Assembly: GCA_020846135.1 (NCBI GenBank)
Contig: JADLEK010000009.1
Span: 1 to 64,000, forward strand
From: Gammaproteobacteria bacterium
Lineage (GTDB): Bacteria; Pseudomonadota; Gammaproteobacteria; Competibacterales; Competibacteraceae
Length of the DNA: 64,000 nucleotides
Direction: 5' to 3'
In this document: positions 16,496-26,332 of the stretch, one piece after another
Layout: every line of letters begins with the position of its first letter
How positions within the stretch are numbered: position 1 is the stretch's first letter
Notes under the pieces: generated by a model
Told to the model about the DNA's origin: nothing
What the model saw: only the letters and a program-made list of their open reading frames with translations
The model's database searches: none
Program-made: the position numbers and the translations under genes

Positions 16496-17244
16496 CAGAA
16501 CTTGTAGCCGCGATGCACGGCGACAATCCCACCGGCCAGATTGAAGTACTGGCAACGCTCGAATCCGGCTTCCTGCATCATCGCCAGCAGGGTTTCCTGA
16601 TCGGGATGCATCCGGATCGACTCGGCCAGATAGCGGTAACTGTCGGCGTCATTGGCGACCAGTTTGCCCAGCCACGGCAAGACCTTGAACGAGTATAGGT
16701 CATAAACCGGCTGCAAACCCGGCGCAAGCGGCCGGGAAAATTCGAGAATAATCGCCCGCCCGCCCGGCTTGAGCGCCCGGAACATTGCCGCCAGCGCCCG
16801 GGGCTGATCGGTCACATTCCGCAGCCCGAAGCCGATGGTGATGCAGTCAAAGCTGTGGTCGGGGAACGGCAATTGTTCGGCGTCCAGTTGCGCGTAAGCC
16901 ACATTGCCGAGTGCGCCTTCGTCCAGCAACCGCTTGCGCCCTTCGCCCAACATGCTGACGTTGATGTCGGACAGCACTACCCAACCATTCGGCCCGACCC
17001 GTGGCAACATCCGGCTGGTCAAATCGCCGGTCCCGCCCGCCAGATCGAGGACCCGCTCACCGGGCCGGAGATTAGCCAAACTAATCGCAAAGCGCTTCCA
17101 TAGCCGATGAATGCCCAACGACATCAGGTCATTCATCACATCGTATTTGTCGGCAACTGAATCAAAGACGCCGGCGACCTTGCCGGCTTTCTGGTCGGCG
17201 GCCACGGTTTGATAGCCGAAATGAGTGGTCTCGGAGGGTTCCAT
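16495..17244 (-). CDS. ubiE: Ubiquinone/menaquinone C-methyltransferase
   Basis: UbiE is a class I SAM-dependent methyltransferase that methylates the quinone ring. The 249-residue protein shows the family start (THFGYQTV), [20 protein letters not shown], the SAM loop [26 protein letters not shown] and the [11 protein letters not shown] end. It lies between the DUF971 gene and ubiB on one strand, an arrangement common in gammaproteobacteria. Confidence 0.96.
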   Translation of the reverse strand: MEPSETTHFGYQTVAADQKAGKVAGVFDSVADKYDVMNDLMSLGIHRLWKRFAISLANLRPGERVLDLAGGTGDLTSRMLPRVGPNGWVVLSDINVSMLGEGRKRLLDEGALGNVAYAQLDAEQLPFPDHSFDCITIGFGLRNVTDQPRALAAMFRALKPGGRAIILEFSRPLAPGLQPVYDLYSFKVLPWLGKLVANDADSYRYLAESIRMHPDQETLLAMMQEAGFERCQYFNLAGGIVAVHRGYKF

Positions 17245-17273
17245 GGGCTTATGGGGGCTGAGGTAGAAGGAAG

Positions 17274-17633
17274 TCAGGCTTGGCGTTGATGACCGGCTTC
17301 GGCCAACCGGCGCAGATAATCCTGCCAGTAGTTCTCCCGGTTTGCGCCCAGATCGTAAAAGATGTTCCAGGAATACAGCCCGCTATCGTGGCCGTCATCG
17401 AACACCAGTCGCACCGCGTAATTGCCGATGGGATCAATCGCGGTAATGTTCACGTTCTCCTTGCCAGTGACCAGGGTGGCAGTAGCGGGACTGTGGCCAC
17501 GCACCTCGGCGGAGGGCGAAAATACCCGCAGATATTCGCAGGGCAACTCAAAGCGCGCTCCGTCGGCAAAGGCGATTTCCAGCACTCGCGAGGCCTGGTG
17601 CAGCTTGATTTCAGTCGGATGAATCGTACTCAT
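17274..17633 (-). CDS. DUF971 protein (GBBH-like N-terminal domain)
   Basis: This is a 119-residue stand-alone copy of the domain found at the N-terminus of gamma-butyrobetaine hydroxylase. It shows [39 protein letters not shown], and [14 protein letters not shown] near the end. Such proteins commonly sit beside hslVU and ubiE; their role is unclear (iron-sulfur or metal handling has been suggested for the family). ATG 17633, with GAGG eight bases upstream, is the start. A GTG at 17648 overlaps the hslU stop and is less likely. Confidence 0.88.
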   Translation of the reverse strand: MSTIHPTEIKLHQASRVLEIAFADGARFELPCEYLRVFSPSAEVRGHSPATATLVTGKENVNITAIDPIGNYAVRLVFDDGHDSGLYSWNIFYDLGANRENYWQDYLRRLAEAGHQRQA

Positions 17634-17644
17634 GGCATCGGTCC

Positions 17645-18979
17645 TCACAGGATGTAGCGGGTCAAATCTTCGTCCTTGATCAACTCGCCCAGATGCGCGT
17701 CAACATAGGCGCAATCCACGACGGCGGCTTCTCCCGCCCGGTCCGGCGCGTCAAAGGACAGGGTTTCCAGCAACCGCTCCATCACCGTGTGCAATCGCCG
17801 GGCGCCGATATTTTCAGTCCGCTCGTTGACCTGGCAGGCGACCTCGGCAATTCGCCGCACCCCGTCCAGGGCGAACTCCAGCTTGACCGCTTCGGTATGC
17901 AATAGCGCCACATATTGCTCGGTCAGCGAGGCGTCCGGCTCGGTCAGAATCCGCACGAAATCCTCGGTGCTGAGGGCGTTGAGTTCGACCCGGATCGGTA
18001 AGCGGCCTTGCAATTCGGGAATCAGGTCCGACGGCTTGGCCAGATGAAACGCACCTGACGCGATGAACAGGATATGGTCGGTGCGCACCATGCCGTATTT
18101 GGTCGAAATGGTGCAGCCTTCCACCAACGGCAGCAGATCGCGCTGCACCCCTTCGCGGGAGATATCCGGGCCGCCATATTCACCGCGCTTGGCGACCTTG
18201 TCGATTTCGTCGATGAACACGATGCCGTTTTGCTCGACCGCCGCCAGCGCCCGCAATTTCAACTCTTCCTCGTTGATCATCTTGGCCGCTTCCTCCTCTT
18301 CCAGCAGCTTGAGAGCGTCCTTGACCTTGAGCTTGCGGGTGCGGGTGCGCCCGGTATTCAGATTCTGAAACATGCTTTGCAGCTGGTTGGTCATTTCCTC
18401 CATGCCGGGCGGAGCCATGATCTCGACCCCGACCGACCGGATTGCCAATTCGATCTCGATCTCGCGGTCATCGAGATCGCCGTTTTGCAAACGGTCGCGC
18501 ATCTTCTGGCGGGTGCTGGAATGATCCGGCGCGGCCGGTTCATTGGCGAAACCGACGCTGCGCGGGCGCGGCAGCAAGGTATCCAACACCCGTTCATAAG
18601 CCGCTTCCGCCGCCCGATCCCGGACTTTCTGGGTCTCCTCTTCCCGCACCAGCTTGACCGCCATGTCCATCAGATCGCGGATGATCGATTCCACGTCACG
18701 GCCCACATAGCCGACCTCGGTGAACTTGGTGGCTTCGACCTTGATAAACGGCGCATTCGCCAGTTTGGCCAGTCGCCGGGCGATTTCGGTCTTGCCCACC
18801 CCGGTCGGGCCGATCATCAGGATGTTCTTCGGAGTGATTTCGTTACGCAGTTCCGGATCGACCCGCATCCGCCGCCAGCGGTTGCGTAGGGCAATCGCTA
18901 CGGCGCGTTTGGCGGCATCCTGGCCGATGATGTGTTTGTCCAGTTCCTGGGCGATTTCCCGGGGGGTCATCTCTGACAT
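17645..18979 (-). CDS. hslU: HslUV protease ATPase subunit
   Basis: HslU is the AAA+ unfoldase that feeds proteins into HslV. The 444-residue protein has Walker [10 protein letters not shown], the pore loop region [13 protein letters not shown], the long intermediate domain (~105-240), Walker [17 protein letters not shown] and sensor regions near GALRI-like [10 protein letters not shown]. It ends in LTRYIL, the tail that docks into HslV. The start is MSEMTPREI at 18979. It lies 64 bases after hslV in the same operon. Confidence 0.97.
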   Translation of the reverse strand: MSEMTPREIAQELDKHIIGQDAAKRAVAIALRNRWRRMRVDPELRNEITPKNILMIGPTGVGKTEIARRLAKLANAPFIKVEATKFTEVGYVGRDVESIIRDLMDMAVKLVREEETQKVRDRAAEAAYERVLDTLLPRPRSVGFANEPAAPDHSSTRQKMRDRLQNGDLDDREIEIELAIRSVGVEIMAPPGMEEMTNQLQSMFQNLNTGRTRTRKLKVKDALKLLEEEEAAKMINEEELKLRALAAVEQNGIVFIDEIDKVAKRGEYGGPDISREGVQRDLLPLVEGCTISTKYGMVRTDHILFIASGAFHLAKPSDLIPELQGRLPIRVELNALSTEDFVRILTEPDASLTEQYVALLHTEAVKLEFALDGVRRIAEVACQVNERTENIGARRLHTVMERLLETLSFDAPDRAGEAAVVDCAYVDAHLGELIKDEDLTRYIL

Positions 18980-19043
18980 GGCAAGGCTACCATCCACGGC
19001 TGAAGCGGAAACAAGGCGGCGGGCGCACCGGATTCAAGCCGGT

Positions 19044-19586
19044 TCATGCACCCGCCAGTTCTTCAAAGGTAAGATTTTCATTGGTGTAAATGCAGATGCC
19101 GGCGGCGATTTTCAAGGCCTGCTCGGCGATGGCGCGGGCATCGAGTTCGGTATGCAGCAACAACGCCTGAGCAGCGGCTTGCGCATACGCCCCGCCGGAG
19201 CCAATCGCGGCCAGATCGTGTTCCGGCTCGATCACATCGCCGGAGCCGGACAGAATCAGCAGGTTTTGCAGGTCGGCGACGATCAGCAACGCCTCCAGCC
19301 GCCGCAATAGCCGGTCGGTGCGCCAGTCCTTGGCCAGTTCAACCGCCGCCCGGGTCAGGTTGCCGCCGTGTTTTTCCAGCTTGCCTTCGATCCGCTCAAA
19401 CAGGGTAAAGGCGTCCGCTGTGCCGCCGGCGAATCCGGCGATGATCTTGTTCTGATAAAGCCGCCGCACCTTGCGGGCGTTGCCTTTCATCACGGTGCTG
19501 CCCAGCGTCACTTGGCCATCACCGCCAATCACAACCCGGCCATTGCGGCGAACCGCCAGCACGGTGGTGCCATGCAAAGAATCCAT
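19044..19586 (-). CDS. hslV: HslUV protease proteolytic subunit
   Basis: HslV is a proteasome-beta-like threonine peptidase. The protein begins [16 protein letters not shown]. The catalytic Thr is thus residue 7, after a six-residue propeptide, rather than directly after Met as in E. coli. Other marks are [21 protein letters not shown] and [16 protein letters not shown]. The product has 180 residues. A frame extending to 19712 would add an unlikely leader. A sigma-32-like promoter lies 68 bases upstream of the ATG. Confidence 0.96.
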   Translation of the reverse strand: MDSLHGTTVLAVRRNGRVVIGGDGQVTLGSTVMKGNARKVRRLYQNKIIAGFAGGTADAFTLFERIEGKLEKHGGNLTRAAVELAKDWRTDRLLRRLEALLIVADLQNLLILSGSGDVIEPEHDLAAIGSGGAYAQAAAQALLLHTELDARAIAEQALKIAAGICIYTNENLTFEELAGA

Positions 19587-19653
19587 AAAATTGCGCCTCG
19601 AAAATGCGGATGCGGGATTGTACAGTGGGAAGGCAGCTTGTGCTTGGCCTTGG

Positions 19654-19682
19654 ACATTGGGCCGATGGAGGGCGTTGTCAAG
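19654..19682 (-). promoter_or_regulatory. Sigma-32-like (heat shock) promoter of hslVU
   Basis: Read on the minus strand, CTTGACA (19682-19676) and CCCAATGT (19661-19654) are separated by 14 bases. Compared with the E. coli sigma-32 consensus CTTGAAA-N(11-16)-CCCCATNT, the boxes match 6 of 7 and 7 of 8 positions (N counted as a match). It lies just downstream of the rimO-side terminator and upstream of hslV, a known heat-shock gene, which supports the reading. Confidence 0.6.
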
Positions 19683-19692
19683 GCAGCGCCCG

Positions 19693-19730
19693 AAAAAAGG
19701 CCCCGATTCCAAGGGGGATGGAACCGGGGC
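19693..19730 (-). terminator. Rho-independent terminator after rimO
   Basis: On the minus strand, an 11-bp GC-rich stem (arms 19720-19730 and 19700-19710, one mismatch) is followed by a C-T6 run at 19698-19693. It isolates rimO transcription from hslVU. The 140 bases between the rimO stop and the stem contain two further weak hairpins but no gene. Confidence 0.75.
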
Positions 19731-19871
19731 GAATAGGTTATCCGGCGGGTTGGGCCGGACCTAGTCCGCTCAGGGAGGGAAGCGGACAGGCGTAAGGGCT
19801 ACGCTTACCCGCTAAGATAAAGGCAATTTTAAAAAGTTCAATACCTTTTTTAGCTATCGGCGATTGGTTTA

Positions 19872-21257
19872 TTAAACTTGATGCCGCGCCCGAACTTTGC
19901 CCTTGCGTCCGGCTTTGCCTCGGGGCGCTGGATGGCCGAGCGTTTCAGCAACCAGATCATGCTCATCAGCACCGACGATCCGCACCTGGGCAAACTCGCC
20001 GACCGGTAATTTTCCGCCATTCTCGATATAGACCACGCCATCAATCTCGGGCGCATCGGCAGTAGATCGGGCAAGCGCCGCGCCGTTTTCATCCTGTCCA
20101 TCAACCAGCACCGTCAGAGTGCGGCCGATTTTGCCCTGTAAGCGCTGGGCGCTGATCGTGGCCTGCAATTCCATCAGCCGGCCCTGTCGCTCTTGTTTGA
20201 CCTCTTCCGGGACCGGATCGGCCAAGGCATTGGCCGGTGCGCCCTCGACCGGCGAATAGGTGAAACAGCCCACCCGATCCAGTTTCGCCGCCGTCAGAAA
20301 CTCCAGCAATTGGGCAAAATCAGCCTCAGTTTCGCCGGGAAACCCGACAATGAAGGTGCTGCGCAGGGTCAGATCCGGGCAAAGCTCCCGCCAGCGGCGA
20401 ATCCGCGCCAGCGCATCGTCCGCATTGGCCGGGCGCTTCATCGCTTTTAAAATCCGAGGACTGGCGTGTTGCAGCGGCACATCCAGATAGGGAACCAGCC
20501 TGCCCTCGGTCATCAGCGGAATCAGCTCATCAACGTGTGGATAAGGATAGACATAATGCAGCCGCACCCAGACGCCCAGTTCGCCCAGTGCGGCCGCCAG
20601 CGCGGTCAGATGGGTCTTGAGCGGCCGCCCGCTCCAGAACCCGGTGCGGTAGCGCACGTCGATGCCGTAAGCGCTGGTGTCCTGGGAAATGACCAGCAGT
20701 TCCCGAATCCCGGCCTGTACCAACGTCTCCGCTTCCCGCAGCACTTCACCGATGGGTCGGCTGATCAGATCGCCGCGCAGGTGCGGAATGATGCAGAATG
20801 TACAGCGATGGTTGCAGCCTTCGGAAATTTTCAGATAGGCGTAATGGCGCGGGGTGAGCTTGACGCCCTGCGGCGGCAGCAAATCCAGAAACGGATCGTG
20901 CGGACGGGGTAAATGGGCATGAATTGCGGTCAGCACTTCTTCACAGGCGTGTGGACCCGTGACCGCCAACACGCTCGGGTGCAGATCGCGCACCGTGTTG
21001 CCTTTCGCGCCTAGACAGCCGGTGACGATGACCTTGCCATTGGCGGCCAGCGCCTCGCCAATCGCGTCCAGCGATTCCGTCACCGCCGCATCAATAAAGC
21101 CGCAGGTATTGACCACCACCAAATCGGCGGCTTCATAACTGGGCGAAATACTGTAACCTTCGGCGCGTAATCGAGTCAGAATCTGTTCGGAATCAACCAG
21201 CGCCTTGGGGCAGCCGAGACTGACAAAGCCAATTTGCGGTTCGGAAGCGCGATTCAT
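19872..21257 (-). CDS. rimO: Ribosomal protein S12 methylthiotransferase RimO
   Basis: RimO adds a methylthio group to the conserved aspartate of ribosomal protein S12. The 461-residue protein has the three UPF0004 cysteines ([30 protein letters not shown]). It also has the radical-SAM CxxxCxxC in [14 protein letters not shown] and a C-terminal TRAM domain starting near [11 protein letters not shown]. The tail is unusually basic ([15 protein letters not shown]). It stands alone, with a terminator behind it. Confidence 0.97.
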   Translation of the reverse strand: MNRASEPQIGFVSLGCPKALVDSEQILTRLRAEGYSISPSYEAADLVVVNTCGFIDAAVTESLDAIGEALAANGKVIVTGCLGAKGNTVRDLHPSVLAVTGPHACEEVLTAIHAHLPRPHDPFLDLLPPQGVKLTPRHYAYLKISEGCNHRCTFCIIPHLRGDLISRPIGEVLREAETLVQAGIRELLVISQDTSAYGIDVRYRTGFWSGRPLKTHLTALAAALGELGVWVRLHYVYPYPHVDELIPLMTEGRLVPYLDVPLQHASPRILKAMKRPANADDALARIRRWRELCPDLTLRSTFIVGFPGETEADFAQLLEFLTAAKLDRVGCFTYSPVEGAPANALADPVPEEVKQERQGRLMELQATISAQRLQGKIGRTLTVLVDGQDENGAALARSTADAPEIDGVVYIENGGKLPVGEFAQVRIVGADEHDLVAETLGHPAPRGKAGRKGKVRARHQV

Positions 21258-21301
21258 CAGGTTTTTTCCATTCGGGTTGGAGTTCGCCGGAACGTGAAAA
21301 G

Positions 21302-22525
21302 ATGACCATCATGACCAGCTACGATAACTTCTCATCCGCCGCTCCCTCGGCAAACCTGCCGCCAATGCCGCGCAAGCAATCCGAGGAACCCGGCGTCAAA
21401 CGCCTCGTCTTGCTGATCGCCTTGAGCTGGACGGTCATCATTACCGCGTTCGTCGGCGCTTCGCGCCGACGAACGGGGCGCGAGTTGAGCCAACATGGGA
21501 TTACTGGATGTTCGACCCCGATTGGGGGTTTGAGTACAGCATTTCGATCCATTGAGCCGGGTTTGCCCACATCAGCGCTTTTACCATAGTATGGCTGATC
21601 GGGTTATGCGGGCTATAGCTGGTCCAGCGCAGACTGTTGAAGTACCTGGCCGAGCGCGATCAGGCGGAAAAAACCCTGCGCGACAGTGAGCAATCGTACC
21701 GCAATCAATTCGCCAATAATTCCGCAGGATGCTGCTGATTGCTCCTGACGACCGACGGATCGTTGAAACCAACGCGGCTGCGTAGCGTTTTTACGGCTAT
21801 TCGCGGGAGCAGATGCCGGCCTTGCGCATCACCGACATCAGCACCCTGCCCGGTACCGAACTCCAGCAGGCCATCACCTCCGTTCCGCATGAACAGGGCA
21901 AGGGACTCCTCTTCCAGCACCGCCTGGCGGATGATACTGGGGCGCATGTCGAGCGCACTCAGACCTTTTGCCGAGTTCTGGCCAAAACCCTGCGAACCCA
22001 TTCCTGCTATGCGGACCGCATCGACCAAACCTTCGTGGCCAACATCTACTACGCCGCTTCCCTGCACGACATTGGCAAAGTCGGGATCCCTGATTGCATC
22101 CTCCTCAAGCACGGCAAGCACACTCCAGAAGAGTTTGCGATCATGAAGACCCACGCCATCATCGGGGCAAAAGCATTGCAAAACGCCTGCGGCAACTTCC
22201 ACATAACGCCTTTCTCAACATGGGAATCGTGATTGCCCGTTCTCACCATGATTCTCACCATGAAAAGTGGGATGGCAGCGGTTATCCCGATGGGCTGGTG
22301 GGCGAAGCGATCCCCCTCTCAGCCCGAATCATGGCAGTCGCCGATGTCTATGACGCCTTGCGCTCCAACCGCCCGTACAAAACCGCCTTCACCCATGCTG
22401 CGGGCTGTGCGCTGATTCTGGATGGCGCCGGGCGGCATTTTGACCCAGTGGTGATTGCCGCTTTCCGGGCGGTCGAAGCTGAGTTTGCTGAGATCCGTCG
22501 CCAAATGGATGATAGCGCCGGCTGA
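21302..22525 (+). pseudogene. Decayed membrane PAS / HD-GYP signalling gene
   Basis: The fragments lie in order but in three frames. From 21302 there is a start with one membrane helix (VKRLVLLIALSWTVIITAFVG). A frame with WDYWMFDPDWGFEYS, a second helix and LAERDQAEKTLRDSEQSYRN follows, interrupted by TGA 21553 and TAG 21616. From 21729 a PAS domain (MLLIAPDDRRIVETNAAA, stop TAG 21783, RFYGYSREQM) runs into an HD-GYP domain (ASLHDIGKVGIPD). A frameshift near 22205 then leads to the GYP motif HHEKWDGSGYPDGL and the end at 22525. The intact ancestor would have been a sensor with cyclic-di-GMP phosphodiesterase output. The PAS-to-HD junction also looks deleted. It is clearly inactive. Confidence 0.85.
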
Positions 22526-22716
22526 ATGTTGGCGCTTGCCTCCCGAGTATGATTGCCCCACCCTTTGTCACCCCCATAGCATGATTCCCCGGGTATAAAT
22601 CGGTTAGGCCGGGAACTCGCGCTCGCTTCAACCAAAACCAGCACTTAAACTACTCGGTGCGAATCCCCGGTTTCCGGGAATCCGCCTCTTGCCATTATCG
22701 CTAAGGACATTTGTGC

Positions 22717-25700
22717 ATGACCGAGGGAAGCCTTGATCCCGCCTCGCAAACCGCCGCTATTCTTCCACCACTGGTGTCGATCATCATTCGCAGCATGGGG
22801 CGCTCCACCCTGCGGCAGGCGATGGATTCAATCGCCGGGCAAAACTATCCATGCCTGGAAATGGTCGTCGTCAACGCCAAGGGTGAAGACCATCCACCAC
22901 TGCCTGAACACTATGGGCGGATTCCAGTGCGGGTCTGCAACGCAAATTGGCCGTTGCCGCGCAGTCGCGCTGCTAATCTGGGCATGGAACAGGCGCAGGG
23001 TGATTATCTGCTGTTTCTCGATGACGATGACTGGTTGCTGCCCAATCACATCAATGCGCTGATGACGGCCCTGCAACAGCAACTTCACCTGCGGATTGCG
23101 TATGCCGGGGTGGAATGCCAGCGGGAAGTGGAGGGGCGCCGCGAAACCGCGCTGGTCTACAACAGCCCCTTTGACGCGATTCGCCTGTTATACGAAAACT
23201 ATTTGCCTATCCATGCGGTGCTGTTCGAGCGGCGGCTGTTCCTGGAAGGCTGTCGGTTTGATGAAACCCTGGATGTTTACGAAGATTGGGATTTCTGGCT
23301 GCAACTGCGCGCTACCGGGCCGTTTGTTCATGTCGATCAGGTCAGCGCGATCTACCGAATCAGCCCTACAGAGAATCCGGACAGTGCGGATCGTCAAAAA
23401 TTGCTACTGGCTGCCTGGAACGCCATCATCCATAAGTGGCGAGATCGCTGGTCTGACAGTGAGTTATGGGCGATTTGCGCCCGGGCCAAAGATGGGCAAG
23501 CCCTGGTGAATGCGTTGGAACAGGAAAAACAGGCGATCCTGGCTCAAAACCAGGGTTTAACGGCCACTCTGAAGCAGGCAAAGCAGACAGCTCAAGCTGA
23601 ATGCCAAGCCTTGGCCGCAGCCTTGAAACGACAACAACAGACTACCGCAGCGGAATGCCAGGCCCGGAAAGAACTCGCTACATCGCTCGATCAGGATCAG
23701 GCGCAACACCAGGAGACGATAGCGACATTGCAGAAACGCCTTGAGAGTCTGGCGGAAAAGCTGGTCCAGCACCAACAGGCATTAGCGATGTACGCCGCCG
23801 GCTTGGCCGCGATTGAATCGTCCACCATCTGGCGCGCCAGTTATCCCTACCGCTGGCTGATAATTCACTTACGGCGAATCTGGCAACGCGCTGATCCGGA
23901 AATAGCGCCCGATGCTCTACCCAACGCACCGATCAACACCCCCTGCGCGCCAACGCCTCATCCCATTGACGTGATTATTCCGATCTATCGGGGATTGGCG
24001 GAAACCCACGCCTGCCTGGAGAGTGTGTTAGCAACGATCCCGGCGGAGATCGGCCAGATTATCGCCCTCAATGACGCCAGCCCCGAGCCGGAACTGGTCA
24101 TTTGGCTGACGCAACTGGCTGAGCAATATCCCCACCAACTCACTGTGCTGCATAACCCGGTTAACCTGGGCTTCGTGCAAACCTGCAACCGGGGTATGGC
24201 CCTGCACCCGGAACGCGATGTCGTGCTGCTCAACAGCGACACGGTGGTCGCCAATGACTGGTTGGCGCGGCTGCGCGATTGCGCTTATCTCGACCGGCGG
24301 ATTGGCACTGTCACGCCGTTTTCCAACAACGCCACGATTTGCAGCTATCCCCGGTTCTGCGCCGATAATCCCTTGCCCGGGGACTGGTCGGTTGCGGCGC
24401 TGGATGCGCTGTTCAGCCGGTGCAATCGTGGCGAACTGGCGGACATTCCCACGGCGGTAGGATTCTGCATGTATATCCGCCGCGATTGCCTGAACGAGGT
24501 CGGTGGTTTCGACGAGCGCCATTTCGGCAAGGGTTATGGCGAAGAAAATGATTTTTCGATGCGGGCCAAGGCGCTCGGCTGGCGTCATGCGCTCAGCGCC
24601 GACGTTTTTGTCTACCATGCGGGCAGCGTCAGCTTTGCCGATCACCAGAATCACCAGAAACGCCGGGGGGTGGACACGGTGAGCCGGCTACATCCCGACT
24701 ATGAACCTCTGGTGCATCGGCATATCGCTCAAGACCCGGCCCGGCCTTTCCGGTTCCGGGCGGATCTGGCCCGGTTGACGCACAGTGGGCGGCCAGTGCT
24801 GCTGTTTATCACCCATGATCGGGGCGGCGGCACCCAGAAGCACATCGAAGAGTTGGTCGAGATGTTTGCTGCGGACGCCCAGTTTCTGTTGCTGCGACCG
24901 GGCGGTAACGGTCAGCATTTGTTGTCCTGGGCGCATCCCGGCGAAGCCTTGCAGTTGATTTTCAACCTGCCGGGCGATAGCGATGCCTTGCAAGAGGGGC
25001 TGCAAGCACTGGCGGTGCGGCGCATCCATTTTCACCACATCATCGGTTTACATCCCCTGCTGCTGGAGCTGCCGGCGCGACTGGGCGTCCCTTATGATTT
25101 CACGCTTCACGATTACTATTTCTGCTGCCCGCAAATCACCCTGACCAATTATCAGAACCGCTACTGCGGAGAACCGGATGCTGCGGGTTGCAACCGCTGT
25201 CTGGCGATTCTGCCCGCGCCGGGCGGCGGCACGATTCAAGCCTGGCGGCAACGCCATCAACCCTTTATCACCCAGGCCGACCGGGTGCTGGTCCCTTGTG
25301 CGGACGCCGCTCGGCGCTTGGCCCGCTATTTCCCCGCCGCCCATATTCTGCTGGCTCCGCACCCTGATCTGGACGATCAGGCCTGCCCGGCGCCGCAACC
25401 CGCGCCATTGTCTGGTGAGGAGCCATTGCGGATCGTGGTGCTGGGAGCGCTCAGCCCGATCAAAGGCGCTGATGTGCTGGAACAATGTGCGCTGGATGCC
25501 CGGTTGCGCGGGTTGCCGCTGACCTTTGAACTCATCGGTTATGCCTATCGCCATTTGCGCGCCGCGCCAGGGAGTGCGCTCAACGTCCACGGCGCTTATG
25601 ACAACGCCGATTTGCCCGCGCTATTGGCCGAGGCGCAGCCGCATCTGGTCTGGTTTCCCGCGCTCTGGCCGGAAACCTACAGCTATACGCTCAGCGCCTG

Positions 25701-26169
25701 CCTACATTTGGGGCTGCCGGTGGCAGTGCCTGATCTGGGCGCTTTTCCCGAACGATTAGCCGGTCGGGCATGGAGCTGGATTTGCCCCTGGCGGCAACCG
25801 GCCAGCGACTGGAATGATTTTTTCGTGCAGATCCGCAAACGGCATTTTGCGCCGGGCTACTCACCGCTTGCGTCAGGCGGCGAAGTCAGTGCGCCGGATT
25901 TTGACTACCGTCGCGATTATCTGAAGCCCGTATTCCTGACAGTGTCGGAGGACCGGCTCATGACCGACACCCAGGCGGCGGCTCTGTCTAGGACCTTTGC
26001 CTATCCCCGTCTCGCTGGGGCCGCACAACAACAAGCGGCGCTCAGGCTGAAATTACTGGATATCACGGTGCGCTTGCGCCGCGCTCCGTTGTTACGCCGG
26101 TTGGCCCGCGCCATTCCGCTGGGCTGGCAGTCCCGCGTCAAAGCCTGGCTGCGAGGCACACTTCCCTGA
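22717..26169 (+). CDS. Three-module glycosyltransferase (GT2 - coiled coil - GT2 - GT4-like)
   Basis: The 1150-residue cytosolic protein strings together several modules. The first is a family-2 GT-A transferase (~15-240), with RSRAANLGMEQAQGDYLLF and the metal site FLDDDDW. A Gln/Ala-rich coiled coil (~265-370) follows. A second GT2 (~415-680) has VIIPIYRG, NLGFVQTCNRGM, VLLNSDTVV, GGFDERHFGKGYGEENDF. A C-terminal GT-B/GT4-like domain (~700-1060) has FITHDRGGGTQKHIEEL, HDYYFCCPQ, LGALSPIKGAD. It probably extends a surface polysaccharide. The coiled coil may set spacing or oligomerisation. ATG 22717 follows AAGGA. The 190-base gap before it holds nothing clear. Confidence 0.88.
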   Translation: MTEGSLDPASQTAAILPPLVSIIIRSMGRSTLRQAMDSIAGQNYPCLEMVVVNAKGEDHPPLPEHYGRIPVRVCNANWPLPRSRAANLGMEQAQGDYLLFLDDDDWLLPNHINALMTALQQQLHLRIAYAGVECQREVEGRRETALVYNSPFDAIRLLYENYLPIHAVLFERRLFLEGCRFDETLDVYEDWDFWLQLRATGPFVHVDQVSAIYRISPTENPDSADRQKLLLAAWNAIIHKWRDRWSDSELWAICARAKDGQALVNALEQEKQAILAQNQGLTATLKQAKQTAQAECQALAAALKRQQQTTAAECQARKELATSLDQDQAQHQETIATLQKRLESLAEKLVQHQQALAMYAAGLAAIESSTIWRASYPYRWLIIHLRRIWQRADPEIAPDALPNAPINTPCAPTPHPIDVIIPIYRGLAETHACLESVLATIPAEIGQIIALNDASPEPELVIWLTQLAEQYPHQLTVLHNPVNLGFVQTCNRGMALHPERDVVLLNSDTVVANDWLARLRDCAYLDRRIGTVTPFSNNATICSYPRFCADNPLPGDWSVAALDALFSRCNRGELADIPTAVGFCMYIRRDCLNEVGGFDERHFGKGYGEENDFSMRAKALGWRHALSADVFVYHAGSVSFADHQNHQKRRGVDTVSRLHPDYEPLVHRHIAQDPARPFRFRADLARLTHSGRPVLLFITHDRGGGTQKHIEELVEMFAADAQFLLLRPGGNGQHLLSWAHPGEALQLIFNLPGDSDALQEGLQALAVRRIHFHHIIGLHPLLLELPARLGVPYDFTLHDYYFCCPQITLTNYQNRYCGEPDAAGCNRCLAILPAPGGGTIQAWRQRHQPFITQADRVLVPCADAARRLARYFPAAHILLAPHPDLDDQACPAPQPAPLSGEEPLRIVVLGALSPIKGADVLEQCALDARLRGLPLTFELIGYAYRHLRAAPGSALNVHGAYDNADLPALLAEAQPHLVWFPALWPETYSYTLSACLHLGLPVAVPDLGAFPERLAGRAWSWICPWRQPASDWNDFFVQIRKRHFAPGYSPLASGGEVSAPDFDYRRDYLKPVFLTVSEDRLMTDTQAAALSRTFAYPRLAGAAQQQAALRLKLLDITVRLRRAPLLRRLARAIPLGWQSRVKAWLRGTLP

Positions 26170-26332
26170 ATTCGCCTTATCTGTACCTCTTGATATACTG
26201 ACAGACCAACCCTGTCAGCATGAGGCGCAGAGTATCCACCTTAAATTCGGCTAAAAGCTGTCTTTATACGAGGGATCGCTTTAGTCGCTGCTAAACTATC
26301 CGAACTGTTGCTATTTAAGGGGATTTAACTAA

